The notes below the pieces were generated by a model that did not search any database, was not told where the DNA came from, and saw only the letters and a list, made by a program, of their open reading frames with translations. A DNA stretch of 64,000 nt from Epibacterium ulvae (GTDB lineage Bacteria > Pseudomonadota > Alphaproteobacteria > Rhodobacterales > Rhodobacteraceae), in NCBI RefSeq assembly GCF_018678075.1, contig NZ_JAHHIR010000039.1, forward strand, positions 34,812 to 98,811, written 5' to 3'. This document shows positions 43,711 to 53,355 of this stretch, piece by piece. Each line of letters starts with the position of its first letter. Position 1 is the first letter of the stretch. A program made the position numbers and the translations under genes.

Positions 43711-45306
43711 ATGGCCCTGTCCCCCAAAGCCCCCACACAGGCCCTGCCCCAGGTGTTGATGAACCCTGTTGGGATGTGGTGGCTGACCCTGCTGACCTTG
43801 GGGTCGGTGCCGGTGTTCTGGATTGGTCTGGTGTCGCTGGGCCAGGCCTGGTTGACCCCGGAATACAGCCACGGGCCGCTGATCCCGGTGATCTCGCTGT
43901 ATCTTTTCTTACGTGAATTGCGCGCCGCACCGCCGTTGGACACGCCTGTCACCGACCGTTGGCCGGGCGTCCTGGTGATGGGGTTTGCGCTGGTGCTGGC
44001 GATCTTTGGCAATCTGACCCGGATCCCGGATATTGTCACCTATGCGCTGATCATCTGGACCGGCGGGCTGGTGTTGACCGTTTTTGGCTGGCAGCGCGGG
44101 ATCCGCCATCAATTGCCGGTGTTCCACCTGATCTTCATGCTGCCGCTGCCGCAATTTATCTATTGGAAGCTTACCATCTTCCTGCAGGGGATCTCCTCGG
44201 AAATTGGCGTCTGGATTGTGCGCCAGGCCGGGGTCTCGGTGTTTTTGGAAGGCAATGTGATCGACCTTGGCGTCTATAAGCTGCAGGTGGCCGAGGCCTG
44301 TTCGGGGCTGCGCTATCTGTTCCCGATCCTGTCGTTCTCTTATCTCTTTGCGATCCTGTATCGGGGCCCGATCTGGCACAAAGCGGTGCTGCTGCTGTCG
44401 GCGGCTCCGATCACCGTTTTGATGAATTCAGTCCGCATCGGCATCATCGGCGTCCTGGTGGACAGCTCTGGCATCGAACAGGCGGAAGGGTTTTTGCACT
44501 TCTTTGAGGGCTGGGTGATTTTCATCTGCTGCATCGCGCTCCTTTTTGGCCTGGCGGTGGCCCTGCAACGCCTGACCCCGAACCCGCTGCCGCTGTCACA
44601 GGCGGTGGATCTGGATGTGGAGGGGCTGGGCGCCATCTCGCTGCGGGTTCTGGCAATCCGCACCTCGGCCGCGTTGACGGCGGGGGCTTTGCTCACCACC
44701 AGCGTGTCCGCCGCTTGGCTCGCCTTTGGTGAGATTGAGACGACCCATCTGGACCGGCGACCGTTTTTGCTGTTTCCCCGCCAGATCGCTCAGTGGTCCG
44801 GCACCACGTCGCGGCTGGAACCCGATATCGAAGAGATCCTGGGCGCGGATGACTATCTGAATGCCACCTATCTGGCCGAAGGCGGCGATCTGGTGCATTT
44901 CTTTGTGGCCTTTTACAACAAACAGACCGAAGGCTCGGGCATCCATTCCCCCGAGGTCTGCCTGCCCGTGGGCGGCTGGGAGGTGTTCTCTCTGGCGCCC
45001 CATGCGGTGGATATGACCGACGCGGGCTATGGCCAATTTGAGGTGAACCGGGCGGTGATCCAGAAAGGCGTCAGCCATCAGCTGGTCTATTACTGGTTTG
45101 AACAGCGCGGCAAGCGGATGACCAATGATTACAAGGCCAAGGCCAGCGTGGTTTATGACAGTCTGACCATCGGGCGCACCGATGGGGCTTTGGTGCGCTT
45201 TGTGACGCCGATCCACGCCGGTGAAAGCGAAGAGGCCGCCGATCAGCGTCTGCAGGGCTTTATGCGGGCCAGCCTGTCGCGGCTGCCAGAGTTTGTGCCC
45301 GAATAG
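43711..45306 (+). CDS. xrtD: Exosortase (XrtD-type, VPLPA-CTERM-specific) fused to an EpsI domain
   Basis: The protein has 531 residues. Residues 1-320 are an eight-helix exosortase with catalytic Cys197 in [17 protein letters not shown] and Arg242 in [11 protein letters not shown]. These are the conserved Cys and Arg of this transpeptidase-like family. Residues about 335-525 are the EpsI domain ([33 protein letters not shown]), which in many systems is a separate gene. The enzyme would cut sorting signals of exported proteins at VPLPA and transfer them to a surface acceptor. The XrtD assignment rests on the fused architecture and on two VPLPA-CTERM proteins at 45.4 and 52.5 kb. It is in the operon with the export and barrel genes. 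Confidence 0.9.
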   Translation: MALSPKAPTQALPQVLMNPVGMWWLTLLTLGSVPVFWIGLVSLGQAWLTPEYSHGPLIPVISLYLFLRELRAAPPLDTPVTDRWPGVLVMGFALVLAIFGNLTRIPDIVTYALIIWTGGLVLTVFGWQRGIRHQLPVFHLIFMLPLPQFIYWKLTIFLQGISSEIGVWIVRQAGVSVFLEGNVIDLGVYKLQVAEACSGLRYLFPILSFSYLFAILYRGPIWHKAVLLLSAAPITVLMNSVRIGIIGVLVDSSGIEQAEGFLHFFEGWVIFICCIALLFGLAVALQRLTPNPLPLSQAVDLDVEGLGAISLRVLAIRTSAALTAGALLTTSVSAAWLAFGEIETTHLDRRPFLLFPRQIAQWSGTTSRLEPDIEEILGADDYLNATYLAEGGDLVHFFVAFYNKQTEGSGIHSPEVCLPVGGWEVFSLAPHAVDMTDAGYGQFEVNRAVIQKGVSHQLVYYWFEQRGKRMTNDYKAKASVVYDSLTIGRTDGALVRFVTPIHAGESEEAADQRLQGFMRASLSRLPEFVPE

Positions 45307-45359
45307 AGCTGTCGAATAGGGCTGGGGTGGTGCCCGCTTTAGGCCAGCTGTGACTGAGA

Positions 45360-46121
45360 TTAAGCCTGGTTGCGCTTGCGCCGCAGCAGCCACAGGCCAC
45401 CAAGCGCGCCTGCCAACAGCGGCAGGCCGGCCGGCAGGGGCACCGGTGCAATTTCCAGGTTCAGCTGCGCAGCCGGTGTGAGCCGCGACCAGGCCCAAAG
45501 ATATTCGCTGCGTTGCTGGCTCGACAGGCTGCTGAGCACGGCCCCCACATAGAACTGGGCCTCGCCCGTCGCCAGAGAGGCGTTCAGATCCTCCAGCGCT
45601 TCCGCATCCAGGGTGACGCTGATCTGATTGACGGCGCGTGAGCTGTTGCCGGGGGTGGCATAGTCCAGGCTGCCATATTGGCGCCCGCTGCCCAGATCTT
45701 CAAAAGCGGCCAAACCGCCCTGGCCTGCGCGCAGCTGCCCGGTGTCGCTGGTGACATCGTAAAACTCCAGTGTCTCGCTTTGATCGCTGGAGCGCGCCAG
45801 ACCGTTGCGGGCGGCAAAGACCAGCGTGGCGCCGGTGATCCGCCCCGCATCCGCCTGGGTCAGCGCGGCCTCCTGGCTGTCGCCATCCTCGGGCGCGGCG
45901 GTCAGGTCAAACCCATACCAGCTGCGGTATTCGCGCCCATTGCTGAGCCGGCCGGTCAAAGTATTGAGATTGCTGGGTGTATGGCTGCCATCATTGCGAT
46001 ACCACCCCTGATCCACCGTATCCAACGACAGGGTTGCCCCCAGCGCTGCCGATCCGGTCAAAAGGGCACCACAGAATGTGACCTGAGCCAATGCGGTCTG
46101 AAATCGAATAGCGATCATCAC
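45360..46121 (-). CDS. VPLPA-CTERM sorting-signal protein (putative exosortase substrate)
   Basis: The protein has 253 residues. It has an N-terminal signal peptide (VTFCGALLTGSAALGA) and a mature domain with LSLDTVDQGWYRNDGSHTPS and RSWYGFDLTAAPEDGDSQEA. The C-terminal sorting signal is the VPLPA motif in APVPLPAGLPLL, then a hydrophobic span (AGALGGLWLL) and the basic tail RRKRNQA. This tripartite end is what XrtD-type exosortases recognise. It lies convergently only 53 bp from the exosortase gene, which supports enzyme-substrate pairing. The mature domain is strand-rich and unassigned. It is likely attached to, or released at, the cell surface after processing. Confidence 0.9.
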   Translation of the reverse strand: MMIAIRFQTALAQVTFCGALLTGSAALGATLSLDTVDQGWYRNDGSHTPSNLNTLTGRLSNGREYRSWYGFDLTAAPEDGDSQEAALTQADAGRITGATLVFAARNGLARSSDQSETLEFYDVTSDTGQLRAGQGGLAAFEDLGSGRQYGSLDYATPGNSSRAVNQISVTLDAEALEDLNASLATGEAQFYVGAVLSSLSSQQRSEYLWAWSRLTPAAQLNLEIAPVPLPAGLPLLAGALGGLWLLRRKRNQA

Positions 46122-46241
46122 GGCCTCCCGAGCGCGGCCGGTCGACCTTGGATATCGGCAGATGCGGCGCAGATTGGTTAACGGTTGCTTAACACTTGAT
46201 TAACCATTGCCCGGCAAATGGGTCTGAATTTTGCCGCGAAT

Positions 46242-46284
46242 GGGGCGGCGGTTGGGAAAAATCCAGCCGCCGCCCCGTATTTTT
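46242..46284 (+). terminator. Strong GC-rich hairpin, possible terminator
   Basis: GGGGCGGCGG at 46242-46251 pairs with CCGCCGCCCC at 46267-46276 (extended to about 14 pairs with one wobble), followed by a T-rich run (TATTTTT) on the plus strand. That orientation would stop rightward antisense transcription coming from the exosortase operon. On the minus strand, where the TPR gene ends at 46322, the stem is not followed by a T-run. So its role is uncertain. Confidence 0.5.
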
Positions 46285-46321
46285 ACCTTAATATTCCAGT
46301 TTCCCTATGAGTTGTGCACCC

Positions 46322-48748
46322 TCAGTTCTGGGCGGCCAATTGCGCCTGCACCTGATCCAGGAATGGTGGTGCTGTGGCTCCGGCCGCAACCAGATCCAGA
46401 ACCGCCTGATACTGGGGACGGGCGTCTGCGGGGCGGTCCAATTGACGGTACAGCTCTGCCAGATGGAAGCGCACCACCGGATCACGCGGCAGGCCAGCAA
46501 CCGCGGCCTCCAAATAGGGCTGGGCTTCCTCCAGATTGCCAAGCCGGGTGGCGATCCAGCCGTAGGTGTCCTGGAAGGCAGGCACATCGCTGCCGCGCAG
46601 ACGGCGGGCAATCACAAAGGCACGCTCCAGGCTTTCGTCATCCTCACGGTAGCTGGCCATCAGGCTGGCCAGATTGTTGGCCAGAACCGGCGAGGTGCTG
46701 TTTTGCGCATAAAGCTCCTCGTAGATGGCAATCGCGCGGTCGATCTCACCGCGCGCTTCGGCCTGGCTGGCCCGGATCCATTGGATATTGGCACTGTTGG
46801 GCAGGGCCCCTTCGGCACGGGTCAAAATATCCTCGGCAGCGGTCTCATCGCCCAGGCTGCGGCGCAGACGGTAAAGCGACAGCCAGCTTTGCTCGCTTTG
46901 GGGGTAGGCCACAACCAGCTCCTCCAGCAGGGCGGCGGCAGGTTCTAGACGCCCATCGGTGGCCAGAACCCCCGCCTGCAGGAAGCGGAGGGTGGGATTG
47001 TCGGGGTTATCCGCCAAAAGTTCGGAGGAATAGGCCAGCGCGCCTTCGATGTCGCCATTGGCCAGACGCACACGGATCAGCGCCGCCGCGGCCTGCAGCC
47101 CGTCGTCCGCACCATTGTCAGCCAGCTGCCCCAGGAAGCGTTCCAGATCCTGCGCCCGGTCCTGGGCCGCCAGCATACGCGCGGTCAGCTCCTGCGCCAC
47201 CCCCTCGGCCGGGGCACCGCCGATCGTTTCCAGCCGCGTGATCACCTGGCGCGCCCGCGGCCAGTCCTCGGTCTGCACATAAAGCGCCCCGAGACGGCCC
47301 AAAAGGCCCAGATGGTCTGATTGATTGCGCAAAGCCGCCTGCAGCACATCTTCGGCAGAAAAGAACTTTTCGCTGTCGATCAGGTGATTGGCATAGCGCA
47401 AGGTCTCAGCCGGGCGGTTGCCCGAGGCCTCGGTCGCCAGCGCCAGCATCTCTCGCATCAGGCCCTGGTCGCCGGCGCGCTGATGCGCCTGGGCCATCAA
47501 AGTCAGCAATTCGGGATCGCGCGGCGCACTGTCCAATGCATTGCGCAGCTCAACCAGCGCATCACCCGGTTGGTCGTCCCGGACCAGCCAGCCGGCCTTC
47601 ATCTTGAGCGCGCCCAGATGACCTGCATCATGGTCCAGCACCTCTTCGACGCGGGCCCGCGCGCCGACGCTGTTGCCGGTGGCCTGCAACATACGGGCCT
47701 GCAGGACCTTGATCGTGTCGATCTCGGCACTGGCCTCGGCCCCCGACAAGATCGCCTCAAGCGCGGCGACGGCATCGTCCCGATTGCCGCGGTCATATTC
47801 CAGATTGGCCCGCAGCGCGCGCAGCTGGTTTTGATCCTCGGGCGCCTCCGCCAGCATCTGATCCACCTCGGCAATCGCCTGATCGCCGCCATGATACTGG
47901 GTTACAAAACTCAGCAATTCCAGACGGGTTGCGGACCCCTCCAGCGTGCTGTCAGCAACGCGTCCACGCAGATATTCTTCGGCCTCCTTAAGGCGGTCAC
48001 CCTCGATCAACCGCGCGACCAGGGTGCGGTGCAGATTGGCCTCCGGAAAGCGGGTGACCATGTCATGCAGATGGGTGATCACCACATCGCGGGCGCCAAG
48101 CTGTTCCAACACGCCCAACCGCAGACTGTGCAGCGGCAGGTTCTGCGGTTCTGCCGCCAACAGCCGGTCAGACAGATCCAGCGCCGCCTGCCAGTCTTGC
48201 GCGCGCAACAGCGCATCCAGCACCACCTGCTGCACCACCGGCAAATCCAGCTGCTGATCCAACAGCGCATTGGCGCTGGCCACGATCTGCGTCACCTCGG
48301 ACGGGTCTCTGGCCTCCAATGCCGTGCGATACTGCAGCCCCAGCCGCACCGACCGCAGCACCAGATCATCAGGCGCTTGTGGTTCGGCCACATCCAGATG
48401 CCGCGCCGCCTCATCCCAATTGTTGGACGTGGCCGACATCCGCGCCAAAGCGCTGCGTGCCTCAAGATGTTCAGGATCCTGTTCCACCAGGCGCAGATAC
48501 TGGCTGTAGGCCTCGGCCAGATTGCCGCGGTCCTCATTCACCTGCGCATAGGTCAGACGGGCCGCAATATGATAGCCATTGAGTTGGAACACATTGCGCA
48601 GCTCCACAAGCGCGCGGTCCACATCGCCCTCCTCAAGCAGGGCGAGACCTTTTTCATAGTGTTGCTGCGCCCGCTCTTCGGCGGTGTCGCAGGCGGCCAG
48701 GGACAAGGGTAAAATCAAAGCACAAAGAATAAAAAAGCGCTTAAACAT
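46322..48748 (-). CDS. Large TPR lipoprotein (PrsT-type, exosortase system)
   Basis: The protein has 808 residues from the ATG at 48748. The signal sequence ends in the lipobox LSLAAC, so it is a lipoprotein. About twenty tetratricopeptide repeats follow (for example QQHYEKGLALLEEGDVDRAL and ARLTYAQVNEDRGNLAEAYS) up to the C-terminus. This matches the PEP-CTERM-system TPR protein PrsT (TIGR02917-like), which is typically 900 residues and is linked to polysaccharide export loci. It may act as a periplasmic scaffold for polymer export. The start at 48748 (AGAGG about 10 nt upstream) is preferred over 48781. It is the only minus-strand gene between the VPLPA protein and the ATPase and is divergent from the latter. 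Confidence 0.88.
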   Translation of the reverse strand: MFKRFFILCALILPLSLAACDTAEERAQQHYEKGLALLEEGDVDRALVELRNVFQLNGYHIAARLTYAQVNEDRGNLAEAYSQYLRLVEQDPEHLEARSALARMSATSNNWDEAARHLDVAEPQAPDDLVLRSVRLGLQYRTALEARDPSEVTQIVASANALLDQQLDLPVVQQVVLDALLRAQDWQAALDLSDRLLAAEPQNLPLHSLRLGVLEQLGARDVVITHLHDMVTRFPEANLHRTLVARLIEGDRLKEAEEYLRGRVADSTLEGSATRLELLSFVTQYHGGDQAIAEVDQMLAEAPEDQNQLRALRANLEYDRGNRDDAVAALEAILSGAEASAEIDTIKVLQARMLQATGNSVGARARVEEVLDHDAGHLGALKMKAGWLVRDDQPGDALVELRNALDSAPRDPELLTLMAQAHQRAGDQGLMREMLALATEASGNRPAETLRYANHLIDSEKFFSAEDVLQAALRNQSDHLGLLGRLGALYVQTEDWPRARQVITRLETIGGAPAEGVAQELTARMLAAQDRAQDLERFLGQLADNGADDGLQAAAALIRVRLANGDIEGALAYSSELLADNPDNPTLRFLQAGVLATDGRLEPAAALLEELVVAYPQSEQSWLSLYRLRRSLGDETAAEDILTRAEGALPNSANIQWIRASQAEARGEIDRAIAIYEELYAQNSTSPVLANNLASLMASYREDDESLERAFVIARRLRGSDVPAFQDTYGWIATRLGNLEEAQPYLEAAVAGLPRDPVVRFHLAELYRQLDRPADARPQYQAVLDLVAAGATAPPFLDQVQAQLAAQN

Positions 48749-49120
48749 CAGAATTATACCTCTAAACGCAGGGTGCTGCATTAAATTTCAATGAGGGGCG
48801 TTGCGAATCCCTTGGTGACGCTCATAACGAGCTCATAAAACATTTATCACGTTCGCCGCACGGTTTTGACAATTGGCTCTCAGGCACTTTTTCGTGTCTT
48901 TTGAACAGAGAGGCCATCGCAAACGATCCGGGCGCTATATTGAGTATACCTATACATTCAAACCGCGATATTTTTTAGCGGAGACTGGAAATCGGGATGC
49001 AAATTGCAAGCGCCTCTTTTATATTGCACCATAATGGGCAGACGGGGCGACGGCAGAATGCAGAAATCACCACGAAATCTGAAACTTGTGCGGATTGTGC
49101 CGTGAAGATCGGGACCTGAT
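48749..49120. other. Divergent gene-free region between PrsT-like and ATPase genes
   Basis: This 372-bp region must hold promoters for both directions. It is AT-rich around 48830-49030. TTGACA occurs at about 48867 on the plus strand without an obvious -10 at the right distance. CTATATTGAGTATACC near 48940 looks promoter-like. No sigma-54 site and no convincing regulator site could be called. Confidence 0.4.
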
Positions 49121-49978
49121 ATGACACGGCCAGATCTGCTTTATGCGGACCATTTCGGGCTTAGCGAGCGCCCTTTTTCCCTGGTGCCCGACCCCAGTTT
49201 TCTGTTCTGGTCCCAGGCCCATCAACGCGCCTTTGCGGTGATGGAATATGCCATCTATACCCGCGCGCCCATCACCTTGATCACCGGCGAGATTGGCACC
49301 GGGAAAACCACATTGCTGCAGGAGCTTTTGTCGCGCCTGCAAGAGGATGTGGTTGTGGGCCTAATCTCCAACGCCCAGGGCGGGCGCGGCGAGTTGATCC
49401 AGTGGATCCTCAATGCGCTGCAGGTGCAGATCGATCCCCAGGCCTCCTATGTGCAGATGTTTCAGATGCTGCAGGACTACCTGCTGGCGCAATATGGCGC
49501 CGGGCGGCGGGTGATGCTGGTCTTTGACGAGGCGCAGAACCTGTCGATGGAAGGTCTGGAAGAGCTGCGCATGCTCACCAATATCAATTCCAACAAAGAT
49601 GTGCTGATCCAGCTGGTACTGGTCGGCCAACCCGAGCTGCGCGATATGGTGCAGGATCCGCGCCTGGAGCAGCTGTTGCAGCGCATCGCCTCCAATTATC
49701 ACCTGCGCGATATGACCCAGGACACCATGCAGGCCTATATCCAGCACCGGCTGCAGGTGGCAGGTGGCCGTGGGGATGAATTTCAGACGGATGTTTTTGA
49801 CATGATCTTTGCCGAGACCCAAGGCACCCCGCGGCTGGTTAATCAGCTTTGTGATTTTGCCATGCTTTATGCCTGGAGCGCCGAAGAGATCCTGGTGAGC
49901 CCGGCCACCATCCAACAGATCCTGGACGATGGAGTTTATATGCGCCGCCAACGTCGCATCGAACGGGAGGCTATATAG
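49121..49978 (+). CDS. ExeA-like AAA ATPase of the exosortase locus
   Basis: The protein has 285 residues. The N-terminal YADHFGLSERPFSLVPDPSF signature and Walker A GEIGTGKT (56-63), with Walker B VMLVFDEAQ (131-139), identify the general-secretion-A-like/XrtA-associated ATPase family. In PEP-CTERM/exosortase loci this ATPase sits next to Wzz-like and kinase genes, as here. It probably helps regulate or drive polymer export or chain-length control. It is followed directly by the chain-length gene, whose ATG begins right after the TAG stop of this gene (adjacent, no gap). Confidence 0.9.
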   Translation: MTRPDLLYADHFGLSERPFSLVPDPSFLFWSQAHQRAFAVMEYAIYTRAPITLITGEIGTGKTTLLQELLSRLQEDVVVGLISNAQGGRGELIQWILNALQVQIDPQASYVQMFQMLQDYLLAQYGAGRRVMLVFDEAQNLSMEGLEELRMLTNINSNKDVLIQLVLVGQPELRDMVQDPRLEQLLQRIASNYHLRDMTQDTMQAYIQHRLQVAGGRGDEFQTDVFDMIFAETQGTPRLVNQLCDFAMLYAWSAEEILVSPATIQQILDDGVYMRRQRRIEREAI

Positions 49979-51559
49979 ATGGAAACCCTCTGGTATTACC
50001 TGTCGATATTTCGCCGTCGTTTCCATTATTTCCTGATTGTCGCCACCGTGATGGCTGCGGCCTCTGTGATTGCGGCCCTGTCTCTGCCGCCGGCCTATGA
50101 AAGTCGCGCTGTCTTGCTGGTGGAAAGCCCACAGATCCCCGAAGAGCTGGCGGCCTCGACCGTGCGCTCCTCGGCACTGGAGCAATTGCAGGTGGTGCAG
50201 CAGCGCTTGCTGACGCGGGACAATATGCTGGCGATCGCCCGCAAGCTGGATGTGTTTGAAGACATCGATCAGATGAACCCCGATGCGATTGTCACCGCCA
50301 TGCACGGGCGCACCACCATTGCCATTGCCGGCGGGCGACGCAATGAAGCGCCCGTGATGACGCTGAGCTTTGAGGCGGCCGCCGCGCAGACCACGGCCGA
50401 GGTGTTGAATGAATATCTGGTGCTGATCCAGACTCAGGATGCGGAATTCCGCCAGGGGCGATCTGGTGAGACGCTGAATTTCTTTGTCCGTGAAGTCGAG
50501 CGGCTGAATCAGGAACTGGACCTGCAGGGTCAGACCATTCTGGCCTATAAACAGGCCAACAGCGAGATCTTGCCCGACAGTCTGCAATTCCGTCTGCGCC
50601 AGCAGTCGGTGTTTCAGGACCGGTTGATCCAGATCGACCGCGAGGTGGCTGAGCTGCAAAGCCAGCGCACGCGCCTGCTGCAGCTCTATGAGCTGACCGG
50701 CGGGGTCAACAATTCTGCCGTGACTGAGAACCGCGCGCTCAGCCCCCAGGAACGCAGGCTCGAAACAGCTCAGGCCGAACTGGCCGAGGCGCTGACCGTC
50801 TTCTCGCGGGAAAACCCAAGGGTCAAAGTGCTGGAGGCACGGGTCGCACAGCTAGAGGCGGATGTGACCGCCGTCCTCGCCCTCGCCCCGGCTCCCGAAA
50901 CCGAAGACGCAAACGCCGCCGCAGCCGAACAGGCACAATTGCCGGCGGTTCTGGTGGTGCAGCTGAGCGAGGTCGACAGTCGGATCGAAGCTCTGGACCT
51001 GCAACGCATCCAAACCCAGGAGCGTCTGGATGCGCTGAACCAAGGGATCGACAGCACCCCCGAAGTGACCATCGCCCTGGAGGATATGAGCCGCAAATAC
51101 GCTTCGTTGCAGAACCAATATGAACAGGCCGAGGCGCGGCTGTCCAAGGCCCAGACCGGTGATCAGATCGAAACCCGCTCACGCGGGCAGCGGATTGTGG
51201 TGATCGAACAGCCCTCGATCCCGTCCCAGCCCACCAAACCCAACCGCACGCTGATTGCCGGTGGCGGCACCTTCTTTGGCATTCTGGTCGGGATTGCCCT
51301 GGTGGTGATGTTGGAACTGTTGAACAATTCACCACGCCGCCCCGAAGATATCGTGACCAAATTGGGCATCACCCCTTTGACCACCATCCCCTATATGCAG
51401 AGCCGCGGCCAACGGATCCGCAACCGCAGCTGGCGGGGCATGCTGGCCCTGATCATCATTCTGGGCGTGCCGGCAGCGGTCTATGCGGTACATCTTTATT
51501 ATCTGCCGCTGGACCTCATTGCAGATAAAATCATGACCAAATTGGGCGTGCGCTGGTAG
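49979..51559 (+). CDS. Wzz-type polysaccharide chain-length determinant
   Basis: The protein has 526 residues. An N-terminal transmembrane segment (FHYFLIVATVMAAASVIAAL) is followed by a periplasmic part with long coiled coils (ESRAVLLVESPQIPEEL, LNQELDLQGQTILAYKQ, RLETAQAELAEALTVF). A C-terminal Pro-rich GNVR-type region (PSIPSQPTKPNR) precedes membrane helices (ALIIILGVPAAVYAVHL). This matches the PEP-CTERM-associated chain-length family (TIGR03007-like). It lacks an attached kinase domain. The separate kinase gene follows 23 bp downstream. It would control polymer length and interact with the BY-kinase. Confidence 0.9.
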   Translation: METLWYYLSIFRRRFHYFLIVATVMAAASVIAALSLPPAYESRAVLLVESPQIPEELAASTVRSSALEQLQVVQQRLLTRDNMLAIARKLDVFEDIDQMNPDAIVTAMHGRTTIAIAGGRRNEAPVMTLSFEAAAAQTTAEVLNEYLVLIQTQDAEFRQGRSGETLNFFVREVERLNQELDLQGQTILAYKQANSEILPDSLQFRLRQQSVFQDRLIQIDREVAELQSQRTRLLQLYELTGGVNNSAVTENRALSPQERRLETAQAELAEALTVFSRENPRVKVLEARVAQLEADVTAVLALAPAPETEDANAAAAEQAQLPAVLVVQLSEVDSRIEALDLQRIQTQERLDALNQGIDSTPEVTIALEDMSRKYASLQNQYEQAEARLSKAQTGDQIETRSRGQRIVVIEQPSIPSQPTKPNRTLIAGGGTFFGILVGIALVVMLELLNNSPRRPEDIVTKLGITPLTTIPYMQSRGQRIRNRSWRGMLALIIILGVPAAVYAVHLYYLPLDLIADKIMTKLGVRW

Positions 51560-51582
51560 GCCGCTTAAAGGAGACGCAGAAT

Positions 51583-52410
51583 ATGGAACGGCTTCAGGCA
51601 GCGATTGAAAAAGCCCGTGTACAACGTGATCAACAGGGCGAGCGGGGCATCCGCCCCCTGGCGGCGGCCTCTGCGCTGGCGGCGGATGCGCCCTCGGAAT
51701 GGCAGGAGCTGACTCAGATCACCCTGGTGGCCAAACATCTGCGCCGGGGCCGGATCAACGCCCCGGACGGGGGGCATGCAGAGAATGCGCCCTTTGATCT
51801 GCTGCGCACCCGGATGCTGCAATTGTGCAAACAGAACAATTGGCACCGGGTGGCCATTGTCTCTCCCCATGCGGGATGCGGCAAATCCACCACCGCGGCC
51901 AATCTGGCCTTTTCCCTGGCCCGCCAGAGCGAATTGAACAGTCTGGTGTTTGATTTCGACCTGCGCCGCAGCGGTCTCAGCCGCCTTTTGGGGCAACGTC
52001 CGCGCCCCGGCATGACCGCCGTCCTGGAAGAGCGCGCCGAATTCTCCGACGCCGGGCTACGCTATGGCGACAATCTGGCCTTTGGTCTTTTGTCTGAAAC
52101 CCCTGCGAAAACCCCATCTGAGCTGTTGCAAAGTAGCCGCGCGGCGGGCGTCTTGAACCGGATTGAGACACGCTATGGCCCAGATCTGATGCTGTTTGAC
52201 ATGCCCCCTTTGATGAGCAGCGATGACAATTACGGGTTTTTACAGAATGTCGATTGCGCCCTGATCCTGGCCGCCGCCGAAGAGACCGCGATGACCCAGA
52301 TTGATGTAGCCGAACGTCAGGTGAGCGAGCTGACCAATGTTCTGGGCGTGGTGCTAAACAAATGCCGCTATACCTCAGGTGCCTTTGGTCATTCTTACGA
52401 AAGCTACTAA
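51583..52410 (+). CDS. CpsD/CapB-family BY-kinase
   Basis: The protein has 275 residues. Walker A SPHAGCGKST (94-103), Walker A' LVFDFD (121-126) and Walker B LMLFDMPP (203-209) define bacterial tyrosine kinases of the CpsD/CapB type, here split from the Wzz protein. The C-terminal Tyr cluster is small (SYESY with YTSGAFG upstream), fewer Tyr than in many relatives. It would autophosphorylate and control polymerisation/export together with the chain-length protein. It is the last gene of the plus-strand trio, followed at once by a bidirectional terminator. Confidence 0.9.
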   Translation: MERLQAAIEKARVQRDQQGERGIRPLAAASALAADAPSEWQELTQITLVAKHLRRGRINAPDGGHAENAPFDLLRTRMLQLCKQNNWHRVAIVSPHAGCGKSTTAANLAFSLARQSELNSLVFDFDLRRSGLSRLLGQRPRPGMTAVLEERAEFSDAGLRYGDNLAFGLLSETPAKTPSELLQSSRAAGVLNRIETRYGPDLMLFDMPPLMSSDDNYGFLQNVDCALILAAAEETAMTQIDVAERQVSELTNVLGVVLNKCRYTSGAFGHSYESY

Positions 52411-52442
52411 GCATTACAGTGCTACCAGCCCCAAGCGGCCAT

Positions 52443-52475
52443 AAAAAGAGCGGCCTCTTGAGGCCGCTCTTTTTC
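52443..52475 (+). terminator. Strong bidirectional rho-independent terminator
   Basis: A 14-pair stem (AAAAAGAGCGGCCT and its complement) with a CTTG loop ends in a T-run on both strands. It lies between the kinase gene (plus) and the VPLPA-CTERM gene (minus), so it terminates both. Confidence 0.9.
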
Positions 52476-52505
52476 GTGATCATCTTTAAACGCTAAAGGC
52501 GTTGC

Positions 52506-53057
52506 TTATACTGTCAACGCCTTCCGACGACGCCCAGCAAAGCCAAGCCCCGCCAGCGCACCAAACAACAAGATCCCCGCAGCTGGCAGCGGCACTGGTG
52601 CCACCGACGTAATAAAGGATGTGATGGTGTTGCTTGAGCCACTGCTGGCAAAGCTGAGCGTTGCAAACGAGTCATCATACCCGTCAGCGCTCAGAAAACC
52701 TGTTGCTGTAAAGGATTTGATAGCCCCGTCAGACAGGTCGCTGAAAGATTGCGCCACAAAAGAAATGCCACTGGCCAAGGTCAGGAGCGTCTGATCACCG
52801 ACAGCGCCAAAGTCAAACCCAAACGTGGTGACAAAAGTGCCGCTGTCCGCAGCAAAATCACCGGTGCCCAAAAACGCAAACGCAGGGGTCAAAAGGCTTA
52901 CAGACCCATTTGGGGTGAAATCAGAAGCGTCCAGGTTGACAATGCCGGCAATGTCAACCTGACCGGAAATAGTTGCCGCTTGCGCGGAGGAAAGCGCGGT
53001 TAATGACACAAGACCCAGTGTCAAAACCGCCGCAAGTGCTTTGAGTCTTTTAAACAT
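52506..53057 (-). CDS. VPLPA-CTERM sorting-signal protein (second putative exosortase substrate)
   Basis: The protein has 183 residues. The N-terminal signal peptide is AAVLTLGLVSLTALSSAQAA. The mature part is small, Gly/Ser/Thr-rich and strand-rich (GISFVAQSFSDLSDGAIKSF). The C-terminal sorting signal reads VAPVPLPAAGILLFGALAGL with the basic tail GRRRKALTV. It lies next to the exopolysaccharide kinase gene and is separated from it by a bidirectional terminator, with its own 298-bp upstream region. It is abundant-protein-like in composition and could be a matrix or surface-layer component. The exosortase at 43.7 kb is the likely processing enzyme. Confidence 0.92.
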   Translation of the reverse strand: MFKRLKALAAVLTLGLVSLTALSSAQAATISGQVDIAGIVNLDASDFTPNGSVSLLTPAFAFLGTGDFAADSGTFVTTFGFDFGAVGDQTLLTLASGISFVAQSFSDLSDGAIKSFTATGFLSADGYDDSFATLSFASSGSSNTITSFITSVAPVPLPAAGILLFGALAGLGFAGRRRKALTV

Positions 53058-53355
53058 GTGTATTCCCTAAAAATGATCTTTTGAACCGTTGGAAAATGCG
53101 CGCTCTTACCCACAAACACAGCAAGAAACGTTTCGAACAAACTTCTCTGCATTACTTAAATGGCGTGCAGGATCGGATCAATTCCACGTATCTCGAATTT
53201 TATGGAAAAATATTTACGGCCGTATATATTATCGATCACGTTTTCGTTTTACGATACGGCTTTAAGCCATTCAGCCAAATCGGGTATTGCCAAGCCTGTG
53301 AATTGATAATGATCGTGCTCAATCTGGCTGTTTAATTTCGAATCAAACCACGCCT
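53058..53355. other. AT-rich upstream region of the VPLPA-CTERM gene
   Basis: This 298-bp gap lies between the VPLPA-CTERM gene start and the PssE-like gene end (both minus). It is AT-rich and probably contains the promoter of the VPLPA protein gene. An 84-codon plus-strand frame starting with TTG (53081-53335) has no family resemblance and no ribosome-binding site, so I do not call it a gene. Confidence 0.4.

Noticed and set aside
47321..48712. 463-codon plus-strand frame opposite the TPR lipoprotein
   Set aside because: The lipoprotein has a lipobox and regular TPRs. The opposite frame is Gln/Arg-rich without domains.
48749..49120. Sigma-54 promoter of the kind used by PEP-CTERM/PrsR systems
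   Set aside because: I looked for the GG and GC elements with correct spacing and found none in the divergent region.
53081..53335. 84-codon plus-strand ORF upstream of the VPLPA-CTERM gene
   Set aside because: It starts at TTG without a ribosome-binding site, in AT-rich DNA that more likely holds a promoter, and resembles no family.
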